From positions 124,001 to 188,000 of the forward strand of contig NZ_NPFY01000031.1 of NCBI RefSeq assembly GCF_002259415.1: a stretch of 64,000 bases of DNA, read 5' to 3'. How positions within the stretch are numbered: the first letter of the stretch is position 1; every line of letters starts with the position of its first letter. The notes below the pieces were generated by a model, which did no database searches, was not told the DNA's origin, and was given only the letters and a program-made list of their open reading frames with translations. A program made the translations under genes and the position numbers. Shown here one piece after another: positions 10,628 through 18,769 of the stretch. This DNA is from Rhodococcus sp. 14-2470-1b. Lineage in GTDB: Bacteria > Actinomycetota > Actinomycetes > Mycobacteriales > Mycobacteriaceae.

Positions 10628-11103
10628 ATCCGCGCCGCCACGGTCAACACAGCACACGCCAGCGCGGCCGCCGCCGTCCTGGCATGGTTCCAGCGTGTCC
10701 ATCGAGTGAGATAGTCCGCCCACACTGCAGCACCCTGGCTGCTCGACGGGTCGACTGCAGCCAGAGAATCGTTGAGCGGCACGTTGATTGCGATCGTCAT
10801 TGCCACGCACCCGACCACGTACACCACCGCACCGGCAACGACGAGCGTCCGCGAATCTCCGCCCGACGCGACGCTCGCGACGGCGGCGGTCACCGCAGCG
10901 GCAGCGGCGCCGAGGAAAACCGTCAGGAACAAGGGCGAGACGATCGCGATGTTGATCTGCTGCATCGTGGCAGCGGCCTCGGCGGCGGGTCGCGTTGCGA
11001 GCGCGGGCATGACGCTGACCGAGAACGCCATCAGCACTCCCGCTGTGAGTCCGCACCCGACCGCCGCGGTCGTGGTGGCAGTGGAGGCGAGAACGTCGAT
11101 CAC
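10624..11103 (-). CDS. DUF1772 (anthrone-oxygenase-like) membrane protein
   Basis: 159-residue integral membrane protein with four hydrophobic segments, matching the DUF1772 family: GLTAGVLMAFSVSVMPAL first, the NIAIVSPLFL loop, VPLNDSLAAV, and the WTRWNHARTAAA motif before the last helix. The GTG at 11103 is chosen because an AGGAGA sequence sits a few bases upstream; a longer frame exists but has no such site. Homologs are often paired with AraC or TetR regulators, and an AraC gene is divergent here. Biochemical function is not established. Confidence 0.8.
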   Translation of the reverse strand: MIDVLASTATTTAAVGCGLTAGVLMAFSVSVMPALATRPAAEAAATMQQINIAIVSPLFLTVFLGAAAAAVTAAVASVASGGDSRTLVVAGAVVYVVGCVAMTIAINVPLNDSLAAVDPSSSQGAAVWADYLTRWTRWNHARTAAAALACAVLTVAARI

Positions 11104-11143
11104 GATGGTCTCCTTTCCGTCGATTCGTCCAGTTCGTCGACTC

Positions 11144-11171
11144 GTCCAGCGTGCACCTGTAGTCGCTGGAC
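11144..11171. promoter_or_regulatory. Inverted repeat between the DUF1772 and AraC genes
   Basis: GTCCAG arms extended to GTCCAGCG (11144-11151) and CGCTGGAC (11164-11171), a perfect 8-bp inverted repeat with 12-bp spacing in the 129-bp divergent intergenic region. A further GTCCAG occurs at 11127-11132. Plausible operator for the adjacent AraC regulator; binding is inferred. Confidence 0.4.
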
Positions 11172-11232
11172 GGACAATGTCTTTCCGTCGCAGTTTCATG
11201 CTCGTTCGTCCATGTCGTCGTAGGATCGGTCG

Positions 11233-12216
11233 GTGCGCGGCCACGATCCATGGGCATCATCCGACCCGCTCGGAGAAGCCCTGCATTTCGTCCGGATGAC
11301 CGGTGCGTTCTACTGCCGGTCCGAGCTGGCCGAGCCCTGGGGGCTCGCGATGCCCACAATGGAGGACTGCCTGTGGTTTCACGTCGTGGTCGCCGGGCGA
11401 TGTCTCCTCGAGGTCGACGGCGCCGAGCCTCGGTGGCTCGCTCCGGGCGAATTCGCACTGGTGCCGGATGGATCCGGGCATGTCCTGTCCAGCGACGCCT
11501 TCTCTGCCGAGTCGGCCCCTCTCGTGCACGATTTGCATCACGACTACATCAGCGATCGATACGCCGTCGTCCGCCACGGAGGCACCGGATCCTCGACGAT
11601 CATGATCTGTGGAGCAGTGCGGCTCGATCACCCGTCGGTCGGAAAGCTGCTCGACTGCCTGCCGTCGCTGATCGTCGTCGAGTCGGCACCGACACCGCAG
11701 CTGTCGTGGATGCACAGCACACTGGGCCTCGTCGCCGACGAGGCACAGCGAATCCGACCCGGTGGGGAGTCCGTCATCACGCGGTTGTCGGACATCCTCG
11801 TCATCCAGGCGTTGCGGTGGTGGATCGAGAACGATCCCGCGGCCGGGACCGGTTGGCTCGGTGCACTGCAGGATTCAGGGATCGGCCCCGCGCTGGCGAT
11901 GATTCACCGCGCGCCGGAGAAACCGTGGACCGTGGCCGCCCTCGCCACCGAGGTCGCGATGTCGCGTTCGGCGTTCGCCGCACGCTTCACGGCACTCGTC
12001 GGTGAAGCGCCCATGCGCTACCTCGCGCGCTGGCGGATGCAGTGTGCCCACGACGCACTGAAAACCGGTGACTGTACCGTCGCAGAGTTGGCACATCGAA
12101 GCGGGTACGAGTCCGAAGCCGCCTTCGGCCGAGCATTCAAGAGACTCGTCGGTCAGTCACCGGGAAGCGTCCGTCGCCGCGGGCTACCGGCAATCCGACA
12201 TCAGTCCAGAAGGTGA
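11233..12216 (+). CDS. AraC-family regulator with N-terminal cupin domain
   Basis: 327-residue DNA-binding regulator. N-terminal cupin-type sensing domain (residues ~20-180; LVPDGSGHVL is the typical turn) and a C-terminal double helix-turn-helix (residues ~225-320; WTVAALATEVAMSRSAFAARF and TVAELAHRSGYESEAAFGRAFKR). The GTG start follows TAGGAT by 6 nt with no Shine-Dalgarno, so the message is probably leaderless. Divergent from the DUF1772 gene, its most likely target. The last 16 bp overlap the convergent ATPase gene. The ligand is unknown. Confidence 0.88.
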   Translation: MRGHDPWASSDPLGEALHFVRMTGAFYCRSELAEPWGLAMPTMEDCLWFHVVVAGRCLLEVDGAEPRWLAPGEFALVPDGSGHVLSSDAFSAESAPLVHDLHHDYISDRYAVVRHGGTGSSTIMICGAVRLDHPSVGKLLDCLPSLIVVESAPTPQLSWMHSTLGLVADEAQRIRPGGESVITRLSDILVIQALRWWIENDPAAGTGWLGALQDSGIGPALAMIHRAPEKPWTVAALATEVAMSRSAFAARFTALVGEAPMRYLARWRMQCAHDALKTGDCTVAELAHRSGYESEAAFGRAFKRLVGQSPGSVRRRGLPAIRHQSRR

Positions 12217-12929
12217 CGCAGATACATCGACGGATCGGACAGGTACCGACGCCAGTGCGCGACGAGTTCCAGTTCTTCCCAACTGGTTCTGCGCAGACCG
12301 TGATCACCGACTTCCACGACGTCGGCTCCTGGTAACGACGCCAACACAGGCGAGTGGGTCGCGCAGACGACCTGGGCCCCGGCGTCGGCGAGTTCGGACA
12401 TCAACGCCACCAGTCGTAGGCAGGCAGTGAAGGACAGTGCCGACTCCGGTTCGTCCAGCACGTAGAAGCCCGGGTCCTGGAACATCGCGCGAAACACCGC
12501 GAGAAAGCCCTCGCCATGGCTCAATTCGGTGGTGTCTTCGTCCCAGTAACCCTGCACGCCCGAGTAACGTTCGGTCAGTTCGACGGCCGTTTCGGCACGG
12601 AGAAAGAAGCCCTTCTTCTGCAACCGCGGTCCTCGAAGCATCCGTGCGCCTCGCGGTGTCGTCTCGAGTTCGATGACGTCGCCCAGCAGGGTTCGAACGG
12701 TGTCCGTGCGCGGCAGTCTCGACGCTCGGCCGCCCCGCGAATCGAGATCGAAACCCTCCGCGACAGCTTCGACGATGGTCGACTTACCCGAGCCGTTGTC
12801 GCCGACGAGCATCGTCACCGGCGCATGGAACTCGAGTCCGTCTCCGACGAGGTCCGCCACGGCAGGAACGGTGAAAGGCCAGTCGTCGACGTGATCGACC
12901 GGATCGACGAATGCGCGCTCTACGAACAT
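12201..12929 (-). CDS. AAA-type ATPase (small ABC/SMC-like ATP-binding protein)
   Basis: 242-residue soluble ATPase of the stand-alone ABC/RecF-like class. Walker A GDNGSGKST at about residue 43, a signature-like ELSHGEGFLAVF near 137, Walker B FYVLDEPESALS near 155, and the switch histidine in VCATHSPVLASLPGA. No membrane domain partner is adjacent, so it is not a typical transporter subunit. Four bases upstream on the same strand ends a 59-codon ORF, suggesting a two-gene unit. Role unknown; related ATPases act in DNA or RNA transactions or as toxin/defence components. Confidence 0.8.
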   Translation of the reverse strand: MFVERAFVDPVDHVDDWPFTVPAVADLVGDGLEFHAPVTMLVGDNGSGKSTIVEAVAEGFDLDSRGGRASRLPRTDTVRTLLGDVIELETTPRGARMLRGPRLQKKGFFLRAETAVELTERYSGVQGYWDEDTTELSHGEGFLAVFRAMFQDPGFYVLDEPESALSFTACLRLVALMSELADAGAQVVCATHSPVLASLPGADVVEVGDHGLRRTSWEELELVAHWRRYLSDPSMYLRHLLD

Positions 12930-12933
12930 GAAT

Positions 12934-13113
12934 TCAGGCGGTCACCGGTCGATCGACGTATCCGGTCACATGGGTGCTGTCGGCACTGCATTGGAAATAG
13001 ACCCATTTCGGTTCCGACCGGTCCGCAGCATCTCCGAACCGGTGAGTGACACGCTGAGCGCACAGAGTGCCGGCGCCGGTGTCATGGCATCGAAGATTGC
13101 TGGGTATGTACAT
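12934..13113 (-). CDS. Possible 59-aa cysteine-containing small protein upstream of the ATPase
   Basis: Not recognised. Reading the minus strand from the ATG at 13113 gives an uninterrupted 59-residue frame ending 4 bp before the ATPase start. It has three cysteines (residues 9, 18, 42), a RVTHRFGDAADRSEPKW stretch and a C-terminal YFQCSADSTHVTGYVDRP that reads like a folded beta segment. There is no membrane segment. TACAGT lies 6 nt before the ATG, so a leaderless mRNA is possible. GC at third positions is only about 64 percent by hand count, lower than neighbours, which could mean foreign origin or that it is not coding. Confidence 0.45.
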   Translation of the reverse strand: MYIPSNLRCHDTGAGTLCAQRVTHRFGDAADRSEPKWVYFQCSADSTHVTGYVDRPVTA

Positions 13114-13114
13114 C

Positions 13115-13174
13115 GCTTCACTGTATGCCTAGCGACTACACCGTATGAATAGCCGCTTCACCGATGGCCTAGCG
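13115..13174. repeat. Three tandem 20-bp repeats in the promoter of the 59-aa ORF/ATPase unit
   Basis: Units start at 13115, 13135 and 13155, exactly 20 bp apart. Unit 1 is GCTTCACTGTATGCCTAGCG; unit 3 matches it at 16 of 20 positions and unit 2 at 14 of 20. The array sits between the 3' end of the tRNA gene and the ATG at 13113, with the last unit (minus-strand sense) supplying the TACAGT -10-like box. It is best read as a row of regulator sites, inferred only. Confidence 0.6.
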
Positions 13175-13206
13175 GTGCGGGTCGGTGTACCAGTGACGCT
13201 GGGGGG

Positions 13207-13283
13207 TGGTGCCCTCGGTGAGACTCGAACTCACACTGGACGGGTTTTGAATCCGTTTCCTCTGCCAATTGGGATACGAGGGC
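13207..13283 (-). tRNA. tRNA-Leu(CAA) with encoded CCA
   Basis: Minus-strand cloverleaf: acceptor stem GCCCTCG/CGAGGGC, D arm with GG in the loop, anticodon loop TTCAAAA (anticodon CAA, reading UUG), T arm GTGAG-TTCGAGT-CTCAC, then A plus CCA encoded at 13207-13209. The variable region is only five bases (CCAGT), which is not the long variable arm normally seen in bacterial tRNA-Leu, and position 31-39 would be an A-C mismatch. Identity as Leu therefore rests on the anticodon alone. Confidence 0.85.
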
Positions 13284-13442
13284 TGGCGTCTTCGTGCGGT
13301 TCACTACTTTAGAAGATGCGCTTCAGGCCCCGTACACCGGTACCCTCGAAGGGTTCGTGGAACCAGGTGAGGTCTGCGGCACAGTGCCGGGCATGCGAGG
13401 ATTTCTGCTGGTCGATGACGTGTCTAAGGAGACTGGTAAACG

Positions 13443-14060
13443 ATGAATGCTCCTGCCCAGCAAGAGAGCGCAAAGCCCGCTCTACGGGTCGTGGTCGCCG
13501 AGGACGAATCGCTCATCCGCCTCGATCTGGTGGAGATGCTGCGTGAAGAGGGCTACGAGGTGGTCGGTGAAGCGGCCGATGGTCAGCAGGCCGTCGACCT
13601 GGCCGTGGAACTTCGTCCCGATCTGGTGATCATGGACGTCAAGATGCCTCGCCGGGACGGGATCGACGCAGCGTCGGAAATCGCCGAGAAGCGAATAGCT
13701 CCCGTCGTCATCCTGACGGCGTTCAGTCAGCGTGAACTCGTGGAGAAGGCTCGCGACGCGGGAGCGATGGCGTATCTGGTCAAGCCGTTCTCCAAAGCTG
13801 ACCTGATGCCTGCCGTGGAACTCGCGGCAAGTCGGTACACGGAGATCTCGTCGCTCGAGAGCGAGATCGCCGACCTCCAGGAACGACTGGAGACGCGCAA
13901 GCTCATCGAGCGGGCGAAGGGCAAGCTGATGGAATCTCAGTCGCTCACAGAGCCACAGGCGTTCAAGTGGATTCAGCGCGCCGCGATGGATCGCCGGACG
14001 ACGATGAAGGCCGTCGCCGAGGTCATCATCGAGACGCTGGACACCCCGCCCGAGTCCTGA
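13443..14060 (+). CDS. pdtaR: ANTAR-domain response regulator PdtaR
   Basis: Two-component response regulator acting on RNA: a receiver domain (residues ~14-125) and a C-terminal ANTAR RNA-binding domain (~135-198). The phospho-acceptor is Asp65 in LVIMDVKMPRRDG; acidic pocket E20/D21 and K114 in YLVKPFSK are present. The ANTAR signature RKLIERAKGKLMESQSLTE is intact. Family members bind terminator-overlapping hairpins and cause antitermination when phosphorylated. The partner kinase PdtaS is not in this window. AAGGAG 13 nt before the ATG supports the start. 205 residues, as in mycobacteria. Confidence 0.95.
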   Translation: MNAPAQQESAKPALRVVVAEDESLIRLDLVEMLREEGYEVVGEAADGQQAVDLAVELRPDLVIMDVKMPRRDGIDAASEIAEKRIAPVVILTAFSQRELVEKARDAGAMAYLVKPFSKADLMPAVELAASRYTEISSLESEIADLQERLETRKLIERAKGKLMESQSLTEPQAFKWIQRAAMDRRTTMKAVAEVIIETLDTPPES

Positions 14061-14232
14061 TTTCGGGCCCGCACGCTACGGCGATGTAAATCTTCGGCCC
14101 CTCAGGTCACAGTCAGGTCACGAGCCGTCTTCTCGCCCATCGCGAACCGATGGGGACAGCTAGCGTCGGATCCACACACGCGGCGCATGACTCACGTGCG
14201 CTTCGTTTTTGGATCGACCAAGGAGACCCTAG

Positions 14233-15573
14233 ATGGCAAAACGGACCTATGTCCGCACGGCTGCGGTGCTGGGTGCTGCTTCACTGGCACTGTTCGGCTG
14301 TTCCTCGAGCGACGATTCCAGCTCGGGAGACAGTTCCAGCTCTGCCAGCGGTGGAAGTTCGGCGGCAGAAGAGACAACGGTGTCGACCGACTGCACGCCG
14401 GATCAGGCGACGGCAGGGGCGACCCCCGTCACGACCCCGCTGGTCGTCGGCACGTTGCTTCCCGAGACCGGCAGCCTTGCATTCCTCGGCCCGCCGGAGG
14501 TCGCGGGTGTGCGCCTCGCGGTCGACGAGGTCAACGCTGCGGGCGGCGTTCTCGGGCAGCCTGTTCAGCTCATTCCCGGCGACTCGGGTGACACGACGAC
14601 GGACACCGCGAACACCACGGTCGACCGGTTGCTCGCAGGTGGAGCGGACGTCATCGTCGGTGCGGCATCGTCCTCGGTGTCGCTGAAGGTGATCGACAAG
14701 ATCTCCAGCGCCGGCGTTGTGCAGTTCTCCCCGGCCAACACTTCGGATCAGTTCGTCTGCTACGCGGACAAGGGACAGTACTTCCGTACCGCACCCACCG
14801 ATGTGCTTCAGGCGCAGGCGCTTTCGCAGCTCATCGCCGAGGACGGTGCGCAGCGCGTATCCATCCTGGCCCTCAACGACCCCTACGGCACCGGCCTCGC
14901 CGCCAACACCGTGGAGAACCTCGAAGCAGCGGGCATTCCGTCCGATCAGATCCAGTCGATCATCTACGACCCCAACGCACAGTCGTTCAACGCCGAGGTC
15001 GACGACGTGAACAACTTCGCGCCCGACGCCGTCGCAATCGTCGGCTTCGAGGAGTCCGCGAAGATCATCACGCGTATGCACGAGGTCGGCATCGGACCGT
15101 CGGACGGCACCCTCGTCTACGGCGTCGACGGCAACATGGGTAACGCCCTCGGCGAATCCGTCGCACCGGGCCTGCTCGACACGATGCGCGGAACCACCCC
15201 ACTCACCGACGTCGGCACCGCCTTCCAGGATCGACTCAAGACCGTCGACCCCGCGTTGGTGGACTTCAACTACGCCGGAGAGTCCTACGACGCAGTCATC
15301 ATCTCGGCCCTCGCGGCAGAGCAGGCCAAGTCGACGGCGGGCACGGACATCGCTGCCAACATCAACAGCGTCACCAAGGATGGCGAGAAGTGCACCACGT
15401 ACGCACAGTGCCTTCCCCTCGTCCAGGCCGGAACCGACATCGACTACGACGGTGTCACCGGTGCGCTGAACTTCAGCGACGCAGGTGAGCCCGCCACCGG
15501 TTCCTACGGCAACCTGGTCTTCGGCCCGGACAACACCCTGAAGACGGACGGATACATCGTCGTCGGGGAGTGA
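14233..15573 (+). CDS. Branched-chain amino-acid-type ABC transporter binding lipoprotein
   Basis: Extracytoplasmic solute receptor of the Peripla_BP_6/LivJ class, 446 residues. N-terminal lipoprotein signal with lipobox LFGC (Cys23), then a serine-rich linker, then the type-I binding fold beginning VVGTLLPETGSLAFLGPPE and containing AVDEVNAAGGVLGQPV and LNDPYGTGLA. AAGGAGA sits upstream of the ATG. The matching permease/ATPase genes livHMGF lie convergently beyond a strong terminator, so receptor and channel are transcribed separately. The substrate could be leucine-type amino acids, amides or urea; the sequence does not decide. Confidence 0.9.
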   Translation: MAKRTYVRTAAVLGAASLALFGCSSSDDSSSGDSSSSASGGSSAAEETTVSTDCTPDQATAGATPVTTPLVVGTLLPETGSLAFLGPPEVAGVRLAVDEVNAAGGVLGQPVQLIPGDSGDTTTDTANTTVDRLLAGGADVIVGAASSSVSLKVIDKISSAGVVQFSPANTSDQFVCYADKGQYFRTAPTDVLQAQALSQLIAEDGAQRVSILALNDPYGTGLAANTVENLEAAGIPSDQIQSIIYDPNAQSFNAEVDDVNNFAPDAVAIVGFEESAKIITRMHEVGIGPSDGTLVYGVDGNMGNALGESVAPGLLDTMRGTTPLTDVGTAFQDRLKTVDPALVDFNYAGESYDAVIISALAAEQAKSTAGTDIAANINSVTKDGEKCTTYAQCLPLVQAGTDIDYDGVTGALNFSDAGEPATGSYGNLVFGPDNTLKTDGYIVVGE

Positions 15574-15600
15574 TCGGTCCTCGGTACTGACTCAGAACAC

Positions 15601-15634
15601 ACGGAACCCCGGTCCACCTGGACCGGGGTTCCGT
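15601..15634 (+). terminator. Strong terminator after the binding-protein gene
   Basis: Perfect 15-bp stem ACGGAACCCCGGTCC / GGACCGGGGTTCCGT with loop ACCT, 27 bp after the stop. There is no long T-run, but the hairpin is very stable. Confidence 0.85.
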
Positions 15635-15679
15635 GCTGTCGTGGGCCATGCCGCTTGGATTCCGTGCTGTCCGCTTCCC

Positions 15680-15825
15680 CGTTCGGAGCGAATGAACGTT
15701 TTGGTCAGTCTGACTGACCGAACGTCACGTTCGCTCCGCTTTGGGCATCCGCCGTTCGGAGCGAATGAACGTTTTGGTCAGTCTGACTGACCGAACGTCA
15801 CGTTCGCTCCGCCTTGGGCATCCGC
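15680..15825. repeat. Tandem duplication of a 73-bp palindromic intergenic repeat
   Basis: Copies at 15680-15752 and 15753-15825 differ by one visible base (T/C near 15740/15813). Each holds a long imperfect hairpin running from CGGAGCGAATGAACG through GGTCAGT-CTG-ACTGACC to GAACGTCACGTTCGCTCCG. It lies in the 363-bp gap between the convergent binding-protein gene and livF; nothing else is seen there except the terminator. Related palindromes occur at 32.0 and 49.8 kb. Confidence 0.9.
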
Positions 15826-15936
15826 CTCGGTCTACCCCCGAGCCCGTCTGCACTGGGGGAGCACCCGGGCAGCCCCTCGAGATGCAGCAAGACCCGGGCT
15901 CGCGGGGTGAGCCCGGGTCTTGTGGGAGTGCGGAAG

Positions 15937-16746
15937 TTATTTCTTCTCTTTGCTTCCAGCCAGGGTGCCGAGGTAGAGCTCGATGACCTTGGGGTCGTTC
16001 ATGAGGTTGGTGCCGGTGTCGGTGTAGGCGTTGCGTCCCTGGTCGAGGACGTATCCGCGGTCGCAGATCTGGAGGCAGCGGCGTGCGTTCTGTTCCACCA
16101 TGATGATGGAGACGCCTGTTGCATTGATTTTCTTGCAGCGGATGAACACTTCGTCCTGGAACATGGGGGAGAGGCCTGCGGATGGTTCGTCGAGCAGCAG
16201 GACCGATGGTTCCATCATCAGGGCGCGGCCCATGGCGACCATTTGTCGTTCGCCACCGGAGAGTGCGCCTGCTTTGACTTTCTTGCGTTCGCCGAGGAGC
16301 GGGAACAGTTCGCTGACGAAGTCGAAGCGTTCCGCGAATTTCTTCGGACGCAAGTAGATTCCCATTTCGAGGTTTTCCTCGATGGTGAGTGACGGGAAGA
16401 CGTTCTGCGTCTGTGGCACGTATCCGACGCCTTTGGTGACGAGGACGTGGGCTTCGGCGGACGTGATGTTGTCTCCGCGGAGTTTGACCGAGCCCTTGCG
16501 CACGGGGATGAGCCCGAACAGTGTTTTCAACAGGGTCGATTTTCCGGCACCGTTGGGGCCGATGATGCCGACGATCTCGCCGTCCTTCAGGAAGAAGTTG
16601 CACTCTTCCAGAATGTTGACGCCCGGTATGTATCCGGCGACGAGGTTGTCGGCGCGGACCAGTGCCCCCTCCGCGAGGCGGGCGTGTTCCTCTGGTGTGG
16701 CGGCGAATTCGGCGGGTGTCAGTTTGTCGGTGTTCGGTTCGCTCAT
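15937..16746 (-). CDS. livF: Branched-chain amino-acid-type ABC transporter ATPase LivF
   Basis: One of the two ATPases driving the HMGF importer. 269 residues; Walker A GPNGAGKST, signature LSGGERQMVAMGRAL, Walker B VLLLDEPSAGL and the H-loop replaced by the family-typical IIMVEQNARR. An N-terminal extension of ~30 residues precedes the usual LivF start. The ATG overlaps the livG stop by 4 bp. It is the last gene of the livHMGF operon and faces the convergent binding-protein gene. Confidence 0.92.
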   Translation of the reverse strand: MSEPNTDKLTPAEFAATPEEHARLAEGALVRADNLVAGYIPGVNILEECNFFLKDGEIVGIIGPNGAGKSTLLKTLFGLIPVRKGSVKLRGDNITSAEAHVLVTKGVGYVPQTQNVFPSLTIEENLEMGIYLRPKKFAERFDFVSELFPLLGERKKVKAGALSGGERQMVAMGRALMMEPSVLLLDEPSAGLSPMFQDEVFIRCKKINATGVSIIMVEQNARRCLQICDRGYVLDQGRNAYTDTGTNLMNDPKVIELYLGTLAGSKEKK

Positions 16747-17783
16747 TTGCCGTCTTCTTCCTTGGCGTGCTTGCCGGTTGCGACGTCGGCAGACGCGACG
16801 AACTCGGGCTCGGACAGGTCGCCGCCTGCTTCGAGCTCTTCTGCTTCGGCCTGTTCGAGAGCTTCGGCCAGTTCGGCTGTGGCGCCGACGGGATTGCCGT
16901 TCTCGTCGAATTCGAGGGCCTGGTCGTGATGGCTTCCGAGGTAGGCGTCGACGACGGCGCCGTTGTTGGACAGGTCTTCCGGGGTGGATTCGGCGATGAC
17001 GCTGCCTTGTGCCATCACGACGACCCAGTCACTGATGTCGCGGATGACGTCCATGTCGTGTTCGACGAACACGACCGTCATCCCGTCGTCGCGCAGCGAC
17101 TTGATGTGGCCCAGGAGGCTTTGTGTCAGTGCGGGATTGACGCCTGCCATGGGCTCGTCGAGCATGACCACGGCCGGATCGGTCATGAGAGCGCGCGCCA
17201 TTTCCAGTAGCTTGCGCTGACCGCCGGACATGGAGCCGGCGAGGTCGTCGGCCTTCGCGTCGAGCTTGAATCGCTCGAGCAGTTGGTAGGCCCGGTCCGT
17301 GATCTCCTTCTCCTGCTTCTTCCACGTCCAGGGCATCAGCGTGTTGACGATCCGTTCGCCGCGCTGGCCGGTGGCGCCGAGTCGGACGTTGTCGAGCACG
17401 GTCAGTTTGGACAGTGCCTTCGTCAACTGGAACGTACGCACGACGCCCTTGCGCGCGACTTGGTGTGGGTGCATTCGGCCGAGCGACTGTCCGTCCATCG
17501 ACCAGGTGCCCGTGTCGGGGCGGTCGAATCCGGTGAGCAAGTTGAACAACGTGGTCTTACCAGCACCGTTGGGTCCGATGAGGCCGGTGATGCAGCCTCG
17601 CTGGATCTCGAGATGTGCGACGTCGACGGCTTTCAGGCCGCCGAAGGTTCGGGACACTCCGTCGACGACGAGCGTCGGATCCGGTTTTGCCGCACCGGGA
17701 GTCTGGGGGACTCCGGCGAACAGTGCTGACCTCTCCTGAGCGCTGAGTGGCCGCCGTGCGTCCGCTGTTGTCTTGTCAGGCAT
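16743..17783 (-). CDS. livG: Branched-chain amino-acid-type ABC transporter ATPase LivG
   Basis: Second ATPase of the importer, 346 residues. Walker A GPNGAGKTT, signature SGGQRKLLEMARAL, Walker B AVVMLDEPMAGV, H-loop VFVEHDMDVI. Longer than typical LivG (~255): it has about 45 extra N-terminal residues and an acidic C-terminal tail of ~60 residues rich in Glu and Ala (ALEQAEAEELEAGGD). The tail is of unknown function and lies outside the catalytic fold. Starts 8 bp inside livM. Confidence 0.92.
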   Translation of the reverse strand: MPDKTTADARRPLSAQERSALFAGVPQTPGAAKPDPTLVVDGVSRTFGGLKAVDVAHLEIQRGCITGLIGPNGAGKTTLFNLLTGFDRPDTGTWSMDGQSLGRMHPHQVARKGVVRTFQLTKALSKLTVLDNVRLGATGQRGERIVNTLMPWTWKKQEKEITDRAYQLLERFKLDAKADDLAGSMSGGQRKLLEMARALMTDPAVVMLDEPMAGVNPALTQSLLGHIKSLRDDGMTVVFVEHDMDVIRDISDWVVVMAQGSVIAESTPEDLSNNGAVVDAYLGSHHDQALEFDENGNPVGATAELAEALEQAEAEELEAGGDLSEPEFVASADVATGKHAKEEDGK

Positions 17784-18765
17784 TGAGCTGTACCTCTCGC
17801 TTGTTGCCGAGAATGCCTTGCGGCCTGAACACCATCATCACGGCGATCAGAATGCCGAGGAGTACGAATCGGGTTGCGCCGACCTGCTGTTCGGTCAGGT
17901 TCAGCAGGGGATCGGGGCCCGAGATGGCTTGCCGCAGGATGGCGTCGGGGATGGAGAGAAGGAACCAGAACAGCATGGCTCCGAGGACCGGGCCGAATAC
18001 TGTTGCGGCACCGCCGAGGATCAACGCGCCGAAGGCGAAGAACGTCTGTGCGGTGGAGTAGAAGTCCGGGTTGATGGACTTGGTCTGCAGGGCGTTGAAC
18101 ACGCCGCCCATGCCTCCGATGACGCCACCGAGAACAAGAGCCTGCATCTTGTAGACGAAGACGTTCTTGCCGAGCGATCGTGCTGCATCCTCGTCCTCGC
18201 GGACGGCCTTGAGGACGCGACCCCATGGGCTGTGCGTGAGCAGGTAGATGAATCCGCAGAGGATCAGTACGAGTGACCACCCGACCACCATGGCCCATAG
18301 GTCGTCACCGTAGAACTTCACACCGAGGAAGGCGTACTGCTTGCCGGAGTCGAACGGGCTGAGAGAGGTGAACGGGTCGGCGAAGCCGAAGATGCCGTTG
18401 GTGGACTTGGTGATCGGATCGGACGCCGTCGATCTGAAGACGAGTCTGAGTATCTCCGATGCTGCGATCGTGACGATCGCGAGATAGTCCGCGCGGAGCC
18501 GTAGCGTCGGGATGCCGAGGACCAGGGCCAGCAAGCCTGCGGCGCCGAGGCCGACGAGTATGCCCAGCCACAGGGGCTGCTGGTAGGTGATCGTCATGAT
18601 GCCGACGCCGTAGCCACCGAGCAGCGCGAAACCGATCTGACCGAAGTTGAGCAGTCCGGCGTAGCCGAAGTGCAGATTCAAGCCGATTGCGAGTAGTGCG
18701 TAGAAAATTGCCGACGGCCCGACAAGTTGGGCGAGCGAGACCTGGAGTGCTCCGAGAATATCCAC
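17776..18765 (-). CDS. livM: Branched-chain amino-acid-type ABC transporter permease LivM
   Basis: Integral membrane permease, 329 residues with about eight to ten hydrophobic segments. The family EAA-like loop is visible as VREDEDAARSLGKNVFVYK followed by GGVIGGMGGVF, and the N-terminal GLNLHFGYAGLLNFGQIGF is diagnostic. The C terminus MMVFRPQGILGNKREV is also typical. The GTG at 18765 lies 4 bp after the livH stop; the 3' end overlaps livG by 8 bp. Confidence 0.92.
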   Translation of the reverse strand: MDILGALQVSLAQLVGPSAIFYALLAIGLNLHFGYAGLLNFGQIGFALLGGYGVGIMTITYQQPLWLGILVGLGAAGLLALVLGIPTLRLRADYLAIVTIAASEILRLVFRSTASDPITKSTNGIFGFADPFTSLSPFDSGKQYAFLGVKFYGDDLWAMVVGWSLVLILCGFIYLLTHSPWGRVLKAVREDEDAARSLGKNVFVYKMQALVLGGVIGGMGGVFNALQTKSINPDFYSTAQTFFAFGALILGGAATVFGPVLGAMLFWFLLSIPDAILRQAISGPDPLLNLTEQQVGATRFVLLGILIAVMMVFRPQGILGNKREVQLNA

Positions 18766-18769
18766 GTTG

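Noticed and set aside
13084..13152. Plus-strand 22-codon ORF through the 20-bp repeats
   Set aside because: Very short, no ribosome-binding site, and antisense to the better-supported 59-aa frame.
15680..15825. Insertion sequence or prophage attachment site
   Set aside because: No transposase or integrase and no target-site duplication; better explained as tandem palindromic repeats.
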